From: Paracyclopina nana
Taxonomy: Eukaryota; Arthropoda; Copepoda; Cyclopoida; Cyclopettidae
DNA: 64,000 bases
NCBI GenBank assembly: GCA_019096065.1
Contig: JAGUCH010000001.1
Span: 17,112,001 to 17,176,000 of the forward strand
Reading direction: 5' to 3'
Part shown: positions 1-12,200 of the stretch, one piece after another
Layout of the letters: every line of letters begins with the position of its first letter
Position numbering within the stretch: the stretch's first letter is position 1
Notes under the pieces: model-generated
Database searches by the model: none
What the model was told of the DNA's origin: nothing
Seen by the model: only the letters and a program-made list of their open reading frames with translations
Translations under genes and position numbers: made by a program

Positions 1-272
1 TGAGCACGAGTGTATGAAAAACTTGCAGGCGCCTGTAACTCGTTTTAATATGCTAAGTCTCTTCAACTGCTTAAAAGCCTATTGCAATATTGAAAAGAGA
101 CCATTATTGTAGCAGTACACAGCTGGTGTTCTGCCTTTCTCGGCTCGTTTTAAATGAAGCCTGCTACTTTTTTTTGTAAACCCAACTTAGCCGGATTAGC
201 TTCTTCATACTTTAGCACCTGCCCATATTCAAGCAAAAAAAGGCAGAAAATAATTAACATCTTCCCTTGCAG
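1..272. other. 5' flank / intron upstream of first GPCR coding exon
   Basis: No coding sequence recognised. A pyrimidine-rich stretch ending in AG at 271-272 looks like a 3' splice site, so an upstream non-coding exon of the GPCR gene probably lies to the left of the window. An in-frame ATG at 154 lies before that acceptor and would add a non-signal-like leader, so it was not used as the start. Confidence 0.5.
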
Positions 273-294
273 CGCGGAATTTCGTCGGTTAAAG

Positions 295-3200
295 ATGCCA
301 GCCTGGAGTCACCTGCTTCTGCTTCTGCTGACGTGCGCGTGCGCCGGTCAGCACAGGCCAACTCAGCACCTGCACAGACACCAAAAAAGCCATGCATTTG
401 AGGCTGGCGCACGGACGCGAAGATCTTCTGCTTCCATGCTCTTCAAAAATGACAGCCAATTCAATTATCAATATTATCATGGGGTGAAAGAGCACCACCA
501 TTCATCCTGGCCCATCAAACGAGTGGCCGAGATTCCGGGTGATATTGTGATTGGTGGGCTGCATATGGTGCACGAGCGGCAAGATCAGCTGATTTGCGGG
601 CCGGTCATGCCCCAGGGCGGACTGCAAGCAGCCGAAGTGATGCTCTTCACCGTTGACGAGGTCAATAGACGTGGCATCATGCCCAAGGGAATCCAGCTGG
701 GTACCTACATACTTGACGATTGTGATAAAGACACCTATGGTCTTCAGCAAGCTGTGGATTTCATCAAAGGTAGGCGGATACAGGGCATGATGCGAGAAGA
801 GGTGCTTGAAATATATTCTTTGTGCCTGATGCCAGTAGCATTGCAGCAGCCATATTATGGCACTTTGAGGACAGAGAACAAAGTTAATGAATATTTTAGG
901 CGGCAAGCAAACAAAACTCCCTTGCTAAGCTCTCCCAGCAATTTTGAAATTAAACATACTCACTTACTGAAGGGACTACTGCTTCACTCACCTCTTGAAA
1001 GGATATTAAAAAAGCGAGAAGCTTTGCTCTTCCCATTGTCATTTCTATTGAGCAGAAGGTTAATCAAAAGCCTACCATGTCAATTATAGTATATGTCATG
1101 TTTTGCAGCCAACCTAATCAAGTTTTGCCTGTTTTTCTGCTCTGCATCTAATACTTGAAGCTGGGAAAACATGCCTTGTGTATATGCTATGACCACTTTG
1201 AGGGAAAAAAAGGTTTTTTTCGCTCAGTAAGACTTCTGAAATATGAAGAGAGGCTTCACGTTTCAGTTGCTAGATACGGAAAGGAATATGTAAGCTGCCT
1301 CAAAATCCTGCGACTATTCATCCTGATTCAGGCCTAATGCAGTTTTGGGCTTCCTGGCAGGCAGCATGGTAATAACCTCGACTTCAAAATGTTCTCCAGG
1401 GCAAGATGGGTCATTTAGAAAGCCATCTTAGCGCCTCAATGGCCAATAAACTGCCCTGCTAACAAGGTCACCATTGCGATATGGTGGTCTGCAGAAGATA
1501 TCAATTTTAAGCAATATTCAAGCCTTTCTTTTTCTTTTCGGTGGAGAAGACCACTATTACTGCATCAGTGGGTAATCTAGCCAATAACGAGTTTTGCTCG
1601 TTAGCAGATGTACTTGTTTTTTCTCAGCAAATTTTGGCTAGTGAAGGAGAAAGCTTACCAATACTTTTCTTCATGCTCTCTAATTAGCTGTGCTTGGAAA
1701 AGTCTTCTTGTGGGCTCAAATCTGTGCACTGCTCCAACCAAGTGAAGCTTCTTCATTGGGGACATTATGCAATCTCCTTGGTTATTGGATTAAATGCAGC
1801 TCAAATTGTCCTTGAGATATGAGTGCATATAATAGCCGTGTCACAGCTTATAAAAGAGCCTTGGCGCAAGGCTAAAAACCCCTTAATTTTATAAGAACAT
1901 CCTTTGATGTGTGTGTTGTAAATTGACTCAAGAAAATTGTGTACTTCCCTCTCCATGATTTAAGAGCTTTTTCGTCCGTCTTAAAAGCGCTCAGATGAAG
2001 CACAAATGCAGCTTTCGACGTAGCGTACACACCAATTTTTGAAGGTGCTTCAAGAAGAAAAATTGTTCACAAATGCTCGATATTTTCTCTTAATGGACAC
2101 AACATTCATGTTGAGTGCTACAGAAAGTTCATCTATTAGTTCTGCCCCCAAATTCTCTCGATCATCTGTTCCTCCTAGATCTACTTTTCATTAGCTTAAA
2201 AACGCTTGGATGTAATTGTAATTTCCTGCCTTTTTGAGGAGAAGCATTTTTCAAGCTGTTGCATAACTTCTTTAATATGCTTTCCATCGCCAATTAACAG
2301 TGAAATGCATTTTGGTGGCAGGAAAAAAAAACCTGCGTGGTTCAGAGGTGCTGAAAAGTTGAAAAAATGTTTGAGATCTCCATTATGGCCAAAAGGCTAG
2401 CCTTATGAAATGAAGGTGGCCTTGAAGATGCTGTTGCTCTCTAGAGAAAATTACCACCAAGTTGAGTCAAGCACGAGCAGCATACAGAAGATATATGCTT
2501 CGTTTCATCAATATACGTCTTGAGGTTTAATTGACATTGTGGTCACATGAAAATGCCTTTCAATTCCAAGGTTGTAGCAGGGTTTTGAGTGTTGTGCTAT
2601 CTAAAAAGTTTGGCAATATCATCATACACACACACAGGCATCTTTTCTGAACAAATAGAAACAAAACAAAAAGAACCTTCCTTTGGCTTTCTTTTGATCC
2701 AAGTGATAGGAAATTTATTTGACTTTCAACATGGCTTGCAGCTCTCCTGCTGCTGTAAACATCACAGTTTATGACATTTGATGTTGTTGTTCTATATTCT
2801 GTTGTGGCGTCCCATTAATTATAAGCATGACAGACCATATTAGCCTGTCAATGTCGGTTTTTATATTTTGTTGCTTCAGGCTTCGAGGTTTCACACCTAT
2901 TATGCCTTTGTGTGCACTTCAAATGCTGCCAACTTAAACACATCAAAGGAATGGATGTACCTACATGAAATGTATGTTTGTGGTACCTCTCACAAGCCTT
3001 GTCTTACACGGATAGTTAAGCTAAAAATTTCGTGCTTTTCTGCCATTTTTTGGTTGCTAAATTCGTAATACTTCATTGCTGTTGCGACCTTGCTAATCTG
3101 AGCCTTTTAATGCCCCTGAGGCCTACTAAACCATGCAAAATGTACCAAATTAAGATACCTTATCGCAGTTTTGGTCTCTTCCCCCTTATAGTATATGGAA

Positions 3201-6200
3201 GCTTTGCATTTTCTTCTTTTTCAGGCATGGAACTATTTCCATTTGAATGATATTTTAAAAAATAAATCCATTTCATGCAGAAACTGTTCAATTCATCATG
3301 GGTCACGTGTTGTGACTGTTATGGTTTATTTGGCCTTTTAAAGTTTTTTGCACTTTTATCACAAGTTAGGTAATGTTCCTGAAAAAAACATGTGCTCCTT
3401 TTTGCAGGTTCCATTACTAACATCGATGATGATGCAGTAAAGTGCAAGGACGGATCAAGCCCGGAAATTCACAACAAAGTCATTTCCGGCGTGGTCGGCG
3501 CTGCTTCGAGCGTTACATCGATCCAAGTGGCTAACTTGCTACGACTTTTCAAAATACCTCAGGTATACCTCTTATATTGGGTATAAATGCATTTTGTTGA
3601 TTAAAAAACACTTTCATTTTGATGGAAAATGAATAAGTAGAGTCGTGTTTTGAAATTCTCTAAAAACTGCAATCATTTTAAACCATTTTGATTTCATGAG
3701 CTCTCTTGTGGCAATGGCAAAAATTCTCACACAAAAACTGATGCTGACGATCTGCGGGAAAATTATTAATAAAAGTACTACAATTGATTCACATGGTGCC
3801 CACAGACCCTTTGTAGTTTTGTGTATAGCCCTTACAGCAAATGAAGAGTAAACATGAGGGCATATATTTATAATCCTGCCCAAAATAATACAGTGTTTTC
3901 TTTCCGCCTATAAATACGACAATGTTTTCTTTGTACTTCGAGAATATGTTGATTGCTAAGAGAATGTGTCCCCAACTTTGTAAGAGAGGATAATTAGCCC
4001 ACCATTATCCAAGTTTCTCTGACTTTCGCGAGTACTACGTACGTGCGAGGACCTCGTGAAATTCCGAGCATTTATTACATAAAATAGACCAAGTGTACGT
4101 AGTAGCTCTCAAGCAAGTTTTTGTGCTTGTCATGACTTTCATCATACGCTTTCTAATTTCCTTTTTTTTCACTATTTCAGATCTCCTTCTTCAGCACGAG
4201 CCCAGAGCTGTCCAACAAGCAGCGCTTTGAATATTTTTCCCGAACTATTCCGAGTGACCACTACCAAACGATGGCCATGGCCAAAATTGTGGAGAGGCTG
4301 GGATGGAAGTATATGTCCATTATCTACGAAGAATCCAACTATGGCATAAAGGTACCATAATAATAATACACAGAGAATGTGTGATGAAAGACACCAAAGC
4401 GAAACAATAGGGCGTTCCCGTATTCGCCTGTTAGTCAAGTTAAGTTAGGTAGAAAGTTAAGTTAAGTTCCGTTCCGTTCCCATATATTTATGTAGGTAGA
4501 ACTTAACTTAGCTTGATTTTATGTAGTACTAGCTCGCTTGCCCAGCTAAGTTCAGTTGCCAAACTGATCTTAGCTACAAAAAGTGTTATCATATGCGTAG
4601 TAAGTGAAGCTCGCTTAATTGAGAAAAGCTAACTTTGCTCATCAGCTGCTGATGTACAACGCATTGGCGTGTCAGCTCAGCGGTCAACTGAACATGACTA
4701 AAACAAACCAAACTTGCCTAGATTAAGCTGAACTTAACTGATCAAGTAAGGTTGCTGTTTTTGCAACGTAACGTGACAAAAAATTCGAATATGGGATCGC
4801 CCTAATGTGTATTTCAAGCATGTATTGGCCGATACATCAAATGTTACAAATACATTTTGTGTGTAATGGCTTTACACATGTCATACATTTCTGGCGCCTT
4901 AATTGAAGGTCCACTTCATGCAAGCCACATTATTTGCCTACTAAATGGTATTTAGTTGTTTTTGCCCACTTTTTTCAATTGTGTACTCTTTGACAACTGC
5001 AGGCTTTTGAAGAATTGGAGAGGTTGCTCTCAAATCGAAGTATTTGTGTAGCTGTCAAGGAAAAGCTGACCAAAGATTCCGGGGTGGCTGGAGCGGGGGA
5101 TTATGACCACATTGTCGAGAAACTATTGGCAAAGCCCAAAGCCAAAGGTATTTTTTTGACTCGATGCACTTACTCCTGGGTGTAACTTTTTCCTCCTCCT
5201 CCTTCTTCTTCAAAGGTGTCATTATTTTTGGCTCCGATCAAGAAGTGGCTGGTTTAATGAGAGCAGTGAAGAGGATGGGTGCAACTGGGAAATTCAGCTG
5301 GATTGGCAGTGATGGGTGGAGTGCCAGAGCCCTTGTCTCAGATGGTGAGTGCTGCAGCTTTTTTCAATTAAACTGATGATAAATCGATGAACCGGAAGCA
5401 ATCCGTGATCATCTTTCAAGCTGGAAAGGACAACCACTTTTGACTGCAAACGATGGAAATTATTCGAGTTTACATACACATGGCCTTTGGCTTGATATGA
5501 AAGTCTGCAACTTTTGCATGTCTAGCAAGCTTATGCAGCTGATAGTTTGTGAAAGTAGTCGTAGTAGTTTTTTTACAGCAGAAAATTATGTCATCAGCTT
5601 GAATTTGCACTGTAGACAACACAGCTGTTCGAAGGTGAAAAAGTGCATGCTTGGGGTTTTCAGATGCCATCAGCACTTGGATCCAGGCCCTTTTATTAGG
5701 TAAAATTAATTTATTCAAAAATCTGTCGCAAGAAGGCTGCCAATTGCATAGACTCACACAATTCAAAAGAGGCTTTTTTGCTCGGTTTTACCTAAGCCTT
5801 TTTCGAAAGCTCCTTGTAAGAAGTCTACTTTGCTGTTGCTGGCTAGCTCAAATTCAAAGGAAATACAGCTCAACTGCCAAAAACGAAGTAGATTTTCACT
5901 TACTGCAGAGTTCCCCTATGTAGGGGTATATTCTGTTTTCCAATTATTCAAGTAGCTTCAATATTGGCCTGAATTTCACCTTCATCTTTTGGTGCCAGTG
6001 CTTCTAGGCGAAAATGGAAAAGTCAGAATAATGGACAGCTGGAAAGTTTTGCATATGTTGGGATACACACAAAAAAGAGCATTAGGCAGTGCGAAAATGG
6101 AGAAGAAAGAAAGTTAGATAGGCGTGATTAAATTGGCAACATCAGCAGCAACAATCTTTATTTGAGCAATCTAGCCAATTTTCAACAGACTTCGCATCAT

Positions 6201-9200
6201 GCAAACTCAGACAAAACCAACCAGAACGAGATTATATTCTACTTGCTGCCATAGCTGTACAATATGTGAAATATCAAATTACATGGCAAAGATTCTACTC
6301 TGGAAGTGCATTGCTTTCATCTTATTAATATTACAATTATTCATTTTGCATGCTAATGAAAACCTCCCACTGCTCTATTTGTTCTTTTCGAGAGTGCTGC
6401 CATTTGTGAAATTCGATTTTTCAAGTCAATAGATTCTTCATTGTTTTTGGTACATTCCTCATCTGATATGATGGAAGCACGTGTCAGTGTAATGGAACTT
6501 TATCCAATACATTTGGCTGGTTGTTGACTCAACTTTTTATAGTGGCCATGTAATGATTTAATAATTTTAAAATGTTGAGTCTTTACTTAATGATAAAAGA
6601 CTTTTTCTCTCGTGTGAATGAATTTGCAACCATGACCAAAAATTCCGGGTAACGGTAGCTGCTATAAGTTCTAATTATTCATTATTTTTTAATGAAAAAG
6701 ATGCCATTAAAGTGGAACAGCCTCAATTGTTTTTAAAATGGTCAAATCCTTAAATGATTTTCAAATCCTCTTTTGCAGTTACTACCCATTTATAAACCGT
6801 TAATTGGTAACTTTCTAAAAGCTTATGAAAGCGCAAGCCCATTTCTTTCCTAACATGCTACAACACGGGCTTGTGTTTCCATCAAATGATCCGTTGAGCG
6901 GAAACCAGAAAATGTCATCGCATTCTGTTCGAAGCAGTGACAAAAGAGCCTGGATTATATCATCGTTAGTTCAACTTGTCCTTGAGCGGAGATTTGATTT
7001 CTTTTCATCACCATAGTTTTCTTCTGCATTCCTTAGGGAACGAGGCCGAAGTCGAGGGTACTTTGTCTGTGCAGCCTCAAGCTCACCCAGTCATTGGCTT
7101 CGAAGAATATTTCCTCAACCTCACCGTTCAGACCAACCACAGAAATCCGTGGTTTGCTGGTATAAATTACTATTTACGCAGTTTTGCTTATTTTCAGCCT
7201 CTCGCATATTTGAGGGCTTATGCCCTGTTCATGTATTAAGAATGCCTCAAGGTATGGAAAAAATTGTCGTAAGGAAAAGTGAATCTGTTGCTGACTGCCG
7301 CTCTACAAGTTCAGCTTGGGGCCGAGCAGCGTTTTTAATGGCAATTATTGCTATTCGTCTCATGGTTTTCAGCATATTTCAAAACAAAACTATCTTTCAT
7401 CAACTGTCTTTGAAAAAAGATGAAAGTTAACTTTTGATTATGCTCAAAAGGACTAAAATGTGGAGCACTAAATAGCCAAAATTAGATTTCTTTACTTTCA
7501 AGTTGGCGTAAAGTCGATCTGATTTTTTTTAGTATCAGCTGGCGCTTGTCATAAGACAATTTTTCTTCCATCCTTGAGGTGTTTTTCGTGCATTTTCCTA
7601 AGGAGTTTGGGGCGTACATGAACAGGACATTAGTCTGTCGACTGCTTTTTACGAGTCATCTCTTGACACAGAAATAGCTTTTCCTTCTTTAAAATATTCG
7701 CGGTTTTTTTGGCTTCCAGAATTTTGGGAAGACCACTTCAAGTGCAGGTTTCGAGGGAGCCTTGCCACTCCATACAACCAGAATTACAGCCGGAATTGCA
7801 CCGGCGAGGAGCGGCTGACGAAGGAAAATACTCAATTTGAGGCACAATTGCAATTTGTGAGTGATGCAGTCATGGCATTTGCTCACGCATTCAAGTAAAT
7901 ATTCCACTACTACATACTTTACACAACCAGCTTTGCGCAATCTTCACAACTACTTCATTCCACTTTAGGGATATGCATAAATACGTCTGCGGCGAAGATT
8001 TTGTGGGGCTCTGCGAGAACATGACTTCAATCAACGGGGAAACGCTGCTGAGATTTCTGCGCAATGTCAGCTTCACTGGTAAGCAAATTCATGCGTAGAA
8101 ATTATAAAAAATGGGCTGATGGCAAAAAACTGTAAAAAGATTTGTAAAAGCTGGTCTAGAAATCATCAAAAGTCCCGCTACGGACCGAGCCAAAATTACT
8201 TTTAGTAGCCTAGAATGTAATTTTATTTATTTATATCGAGTGAGTACTCGTAAAATAGGGTTACTGAATAGCTGAGATAGGATTTTAAAATGGAAAAACC
8301 ATAGTGAATGTTTACTTGTCCGAGCCTGCGAGGTCGGTAATTTTCTCAATATATTCATTTTCAACTTCTGATTTTTGAGCGTTTATATTCAAAATGTCCT
8401 CCAACACAAGTCGGGGACATAAAATATATGATCTCTTCCAAAAATTTGTGACATATTAAAAAACTGAGTTGGAATCGGTAAACAGAATTGTTACACCAGG
8501 ATATCGTATTGCAGTTTATATAAATTGCATTTTACATAGCTATATTTTCAGCATATGTAATTTGCACTTTGTGCTGCAAGAGTTGATAATTCTGCAAGGA
8601 AGTAGAGCATATAGAGCTTTTATTACTCGCACACACACATCCATAGAAGTGCTGTTAGTGTCAACAATGCGTGTCATAGAGCAATACTTGTAGCATGTTC
8701 TCGTAATGAAAAAAGTTGCCTTGTACTTCAAAATTCAATTATACGTTTACCTCAATTAACGATGCACAGCTTAGTCATTATACTGAATATTGATGCTATT
8801 AGGTAACATGATACGAAAACGAAGCCTATATGTCCTGTTCATGTACGCCACAAACTCCTTAGGAAAATGCACGAAAAACACCTCAAGGAAAGGAGAAAAA
8901 TTGTCTTATGACAAGCGCCAGCTGATTCTAAGGAAATCAGATCGTCTTTAAGCCAACTTGAAAGTAAACAAATCTAATTTGGGCTATTAAGTGCTCCACA
9001 TTTTAGTCCTTTTGAGCGAAATCAATATATAAATTTCATCTTTTATCAAAGAAATGTGATGAAAGATAGTTTGTTTTGAAATATACTTAATACCACGAGA
9101 AAAAATAGCAAAAATTGCCATTAAAAACACTGCTCGGCCCCAAGCTGAACTTGTAGAGCGGCAGTCAGCAACAGATTCACTTTTCCTTATGACAATTTTT

Positions 9201-12200
9201 TCCATACCTTAAGGCATTCTTAATACATGAACAGGGCATTAGTCAGCGTTTTGAAATGTCAACCCTCGCGCAGGTCTCACTGGTGATGGCTTCAAGTTCA
9301 ACCAACATGGCGACGGCCCAGCTCGCTACAACATCATCCACTACAAGCAAGTATCGCGTGGCCAATACGAGTGGATCACTGTGGGCTATTTCCACGACGA
9401 GCACATCGATCTCAATATGGAAGGTAACGCACGAATCACTCGCAGAAAAAATGGCCATTTTCCACTGCTTGCTTTTCCTCCCTCAGAAATCCAGTTCCAA
9501 TTGGATAATCCCACTCCTCCAGACTCGATATGCAGCCTTCCATGCGAAAAAGGCCAGATGAAAAAATATGTCGAAGGTGAAAGCTGCTGCTGGACTTGTC
9601 ACGAATGTGGCCAATATCAGGTAATAATTATACTTATGAGTTTTCACTCTTCGATGCTTCCAAATCTGATGGCCTACCATAACCAGAAATAGTTAGTATT
9701 GAGTTGGCTGCAATGTCAAAAGCAGGTTTTTTCGTAGAAACCTTGTCGATTAGTGCTTTTCCCATTTTTTGCTTAGCAGCCTTTTTTAATAGGTGGGCTG
9801 AGCAAAAGTTTTCAAAGATCAAGTTTGCCCCTCTCTTATAAAATCTGTTGGCTCACTACGTAAAAAACCCTAGCTAAAAATAGTGGAAGAATGCATTCAA
9901 AGCAGTTGCAGATCTATAGTACAAAGAGGAAAGTGTGAATATAAAAGCTGGGAAATGCATGCAGCAGTCGTCGTATTCAAGATTTTGTGGCTCCTGTCGT
10001 CGGACATGATATCTCTTTGGGGTTTTGGTGCACTTTTGAGCCAAATATCGTGAACCTGGATCAGCTTTTTCCCTCAGCCAACTTATTTGGGCGAAATTCG
10101 ATTTACTTTGCTTATAGCTTTGGGCAAAGCTCGCCAGAAGAAAATTCTCTACCATTTACTGTATGCGTAAAAATAGTAGTTGAGTGTAGCCCTAAAAAAG
10201 GGGGACTGGGCTATAAATTTCTTTGGCACTTTGTCTTCCCTATTATGGGCATTTTGTGTTAGAGTATTAGGGAAGTTTTCAGAAATCGCCGTATATAGCT
10301 AGGGGAAAAAAGTCCTCTACGGATTCATTCATATATTGCACATATGGAATGAGATGTTTGCGCAGACTTTATCTCCTGCTTTTAAAGGCCACTGCGAGGC
10401 CTTTGAAAGGCCCCTGAGGTCGTTTAGCCGTAGCACGAACATTCTTAAAGCTGGCTTGATATCAAGCTAATTGAAAAAAATGCTTCATGCAATTCATTCA
10501 ATTGGGCTTTTGATCTTTTTTGGCAGCTGCTGCAAGAAGCCATTGAATTTCTATTGCTGCCAGTATTTCCTAATTAATTTTACACATTTGCAAATCAAAA
10601 GTGGGCTTCTTCTGCCAACAACAACAACAACAGTAGTTCTTCCACAATTTCGATTTGGGCTTTCTAAAAGTTACTTAGTATTATTAATCAAGTGAAACGT
10701 TTTCGTGGAATGACTGCTGAAATATGACCCCTCTTATATACATAGTTATTGCAGCCTTGGCCTTGAGGCTGCTACTGCTGTTGCAAAATTGAGTTTTCCC
10801 ATGGGAGCAAAAGGAGGTGTTTAAGCCAGACAAAAATTCCTCAAGAGCTCAACCAACAAACTGAAGCACATAAGTGCCAAATTGAAATGGTCTTTTGCAT
10901 GCAGTTTTCCTCTTCTGCTTCTTTCAAATGTGTTGGGCTTTCTCTTTCAGATTTTGGATCCTCTGGATGAGACGAGATGCAAAGTCTGCCCCAATGGAAC
11001 GCTTCCTGATCCGGAGCATTTGGTGTGCGTGGAGCTTCCTGAGGAGTACTTGAGGTTCACCAGTTATTGGGCCATTGGAGCCATGTCCTTTGCCCTTATT
11101 GGCATCGTAATGGCCACTGCAGTCCTCGTTGCGTTCATTAGGTACACATTATTCTTGCTGGGGGAAAAACGAAAGCCTGGCGAAATACTATGCCATCTCA
11201 TTTCAGGAATAACGACACCCCGGTGGTTCGAGCCTCTGGACGAGAGCTGTCCTACGTGCTAATTGCTGGATTACTTTTATGCTATGGCCTCACCTTCATC
11301 CTGATGCAAAAGCCCACCACGTTGATCTGTGGCATCCAAGAGTTCATGATTGGCCTTTGCTTCAGGTATAATCATCTGACTCTGGCCCAAACTCACCACC
11401 CAACCAGAAATGTTCGCAAGTTTTCTGAAAGTTATTGTAACGTGTTAGCACTCCTTCATTTTACCCAGGTTGAGTTTATGTCGTCATGTAACATTAACTT
11501 CCGTACCACCTATGTAAAAAAAATCGAAAAAAATTGGAGGCGAAAAAAAAATTGTGGTTTTGATTTTACCTGGGTGTCAAGGCAGTTAATGTTACTTAAT
11601 GACTGAACCTCTATGTTGATAAAACGTAGATGTTTCACTGATTTTTTTTTTTGTCGTATGAGGGCTCACAATTTCTGGTTGGGTAAATATTCTTTCAAAA
11701 AATTACCTGTAGGCTCACGCTCTCAGCTTCCCAACGAGAAATGCTGAGCCCTCATACACTGAAAAAACCTCAGTGAAACTTATACGTTTTTTCAACATTG
11801 AGTTTAAGTCATTATGTAACATTAACTGCCTTGACACCTAGGTAAAATCGAAAACACCAATTTTCCCAGTCAACCTCGATTTTTTTCGATTTTTTTACTT
11901 AGGTGGTGCAGAAGTTAATGTTACTCAACGACATAAACTCAACCTGGGTAAAACGAAGGAGTGCTAACACGTTACAATAACTTTCAGAAAACTTGTGAAC
12001 ATTTCTGGTTGGGTTGTATGCTTCTTTATTACTACACTACTTAAAGTATCAGCCAAAAATACTATACTATGTCGATGATCGACTTAAAATATCGTTAACT
12101 ACTTTTTGTGTCGCATTGCCCCTCCAAAATATCAAAATACTCATGAATGTGGCATTCTCATTTCGTTGTTTTGCAGCATTGTCTACGGTGCTTTGCTAAC

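Noticed and set aside
154-294. Upstream in-frame ATG at 154 as start of the GPCR
   Set aside because: A 3' splice site at 271-272 lies between it and the signal peptide at 295, and the extra residues do not resemble a secretory leader.
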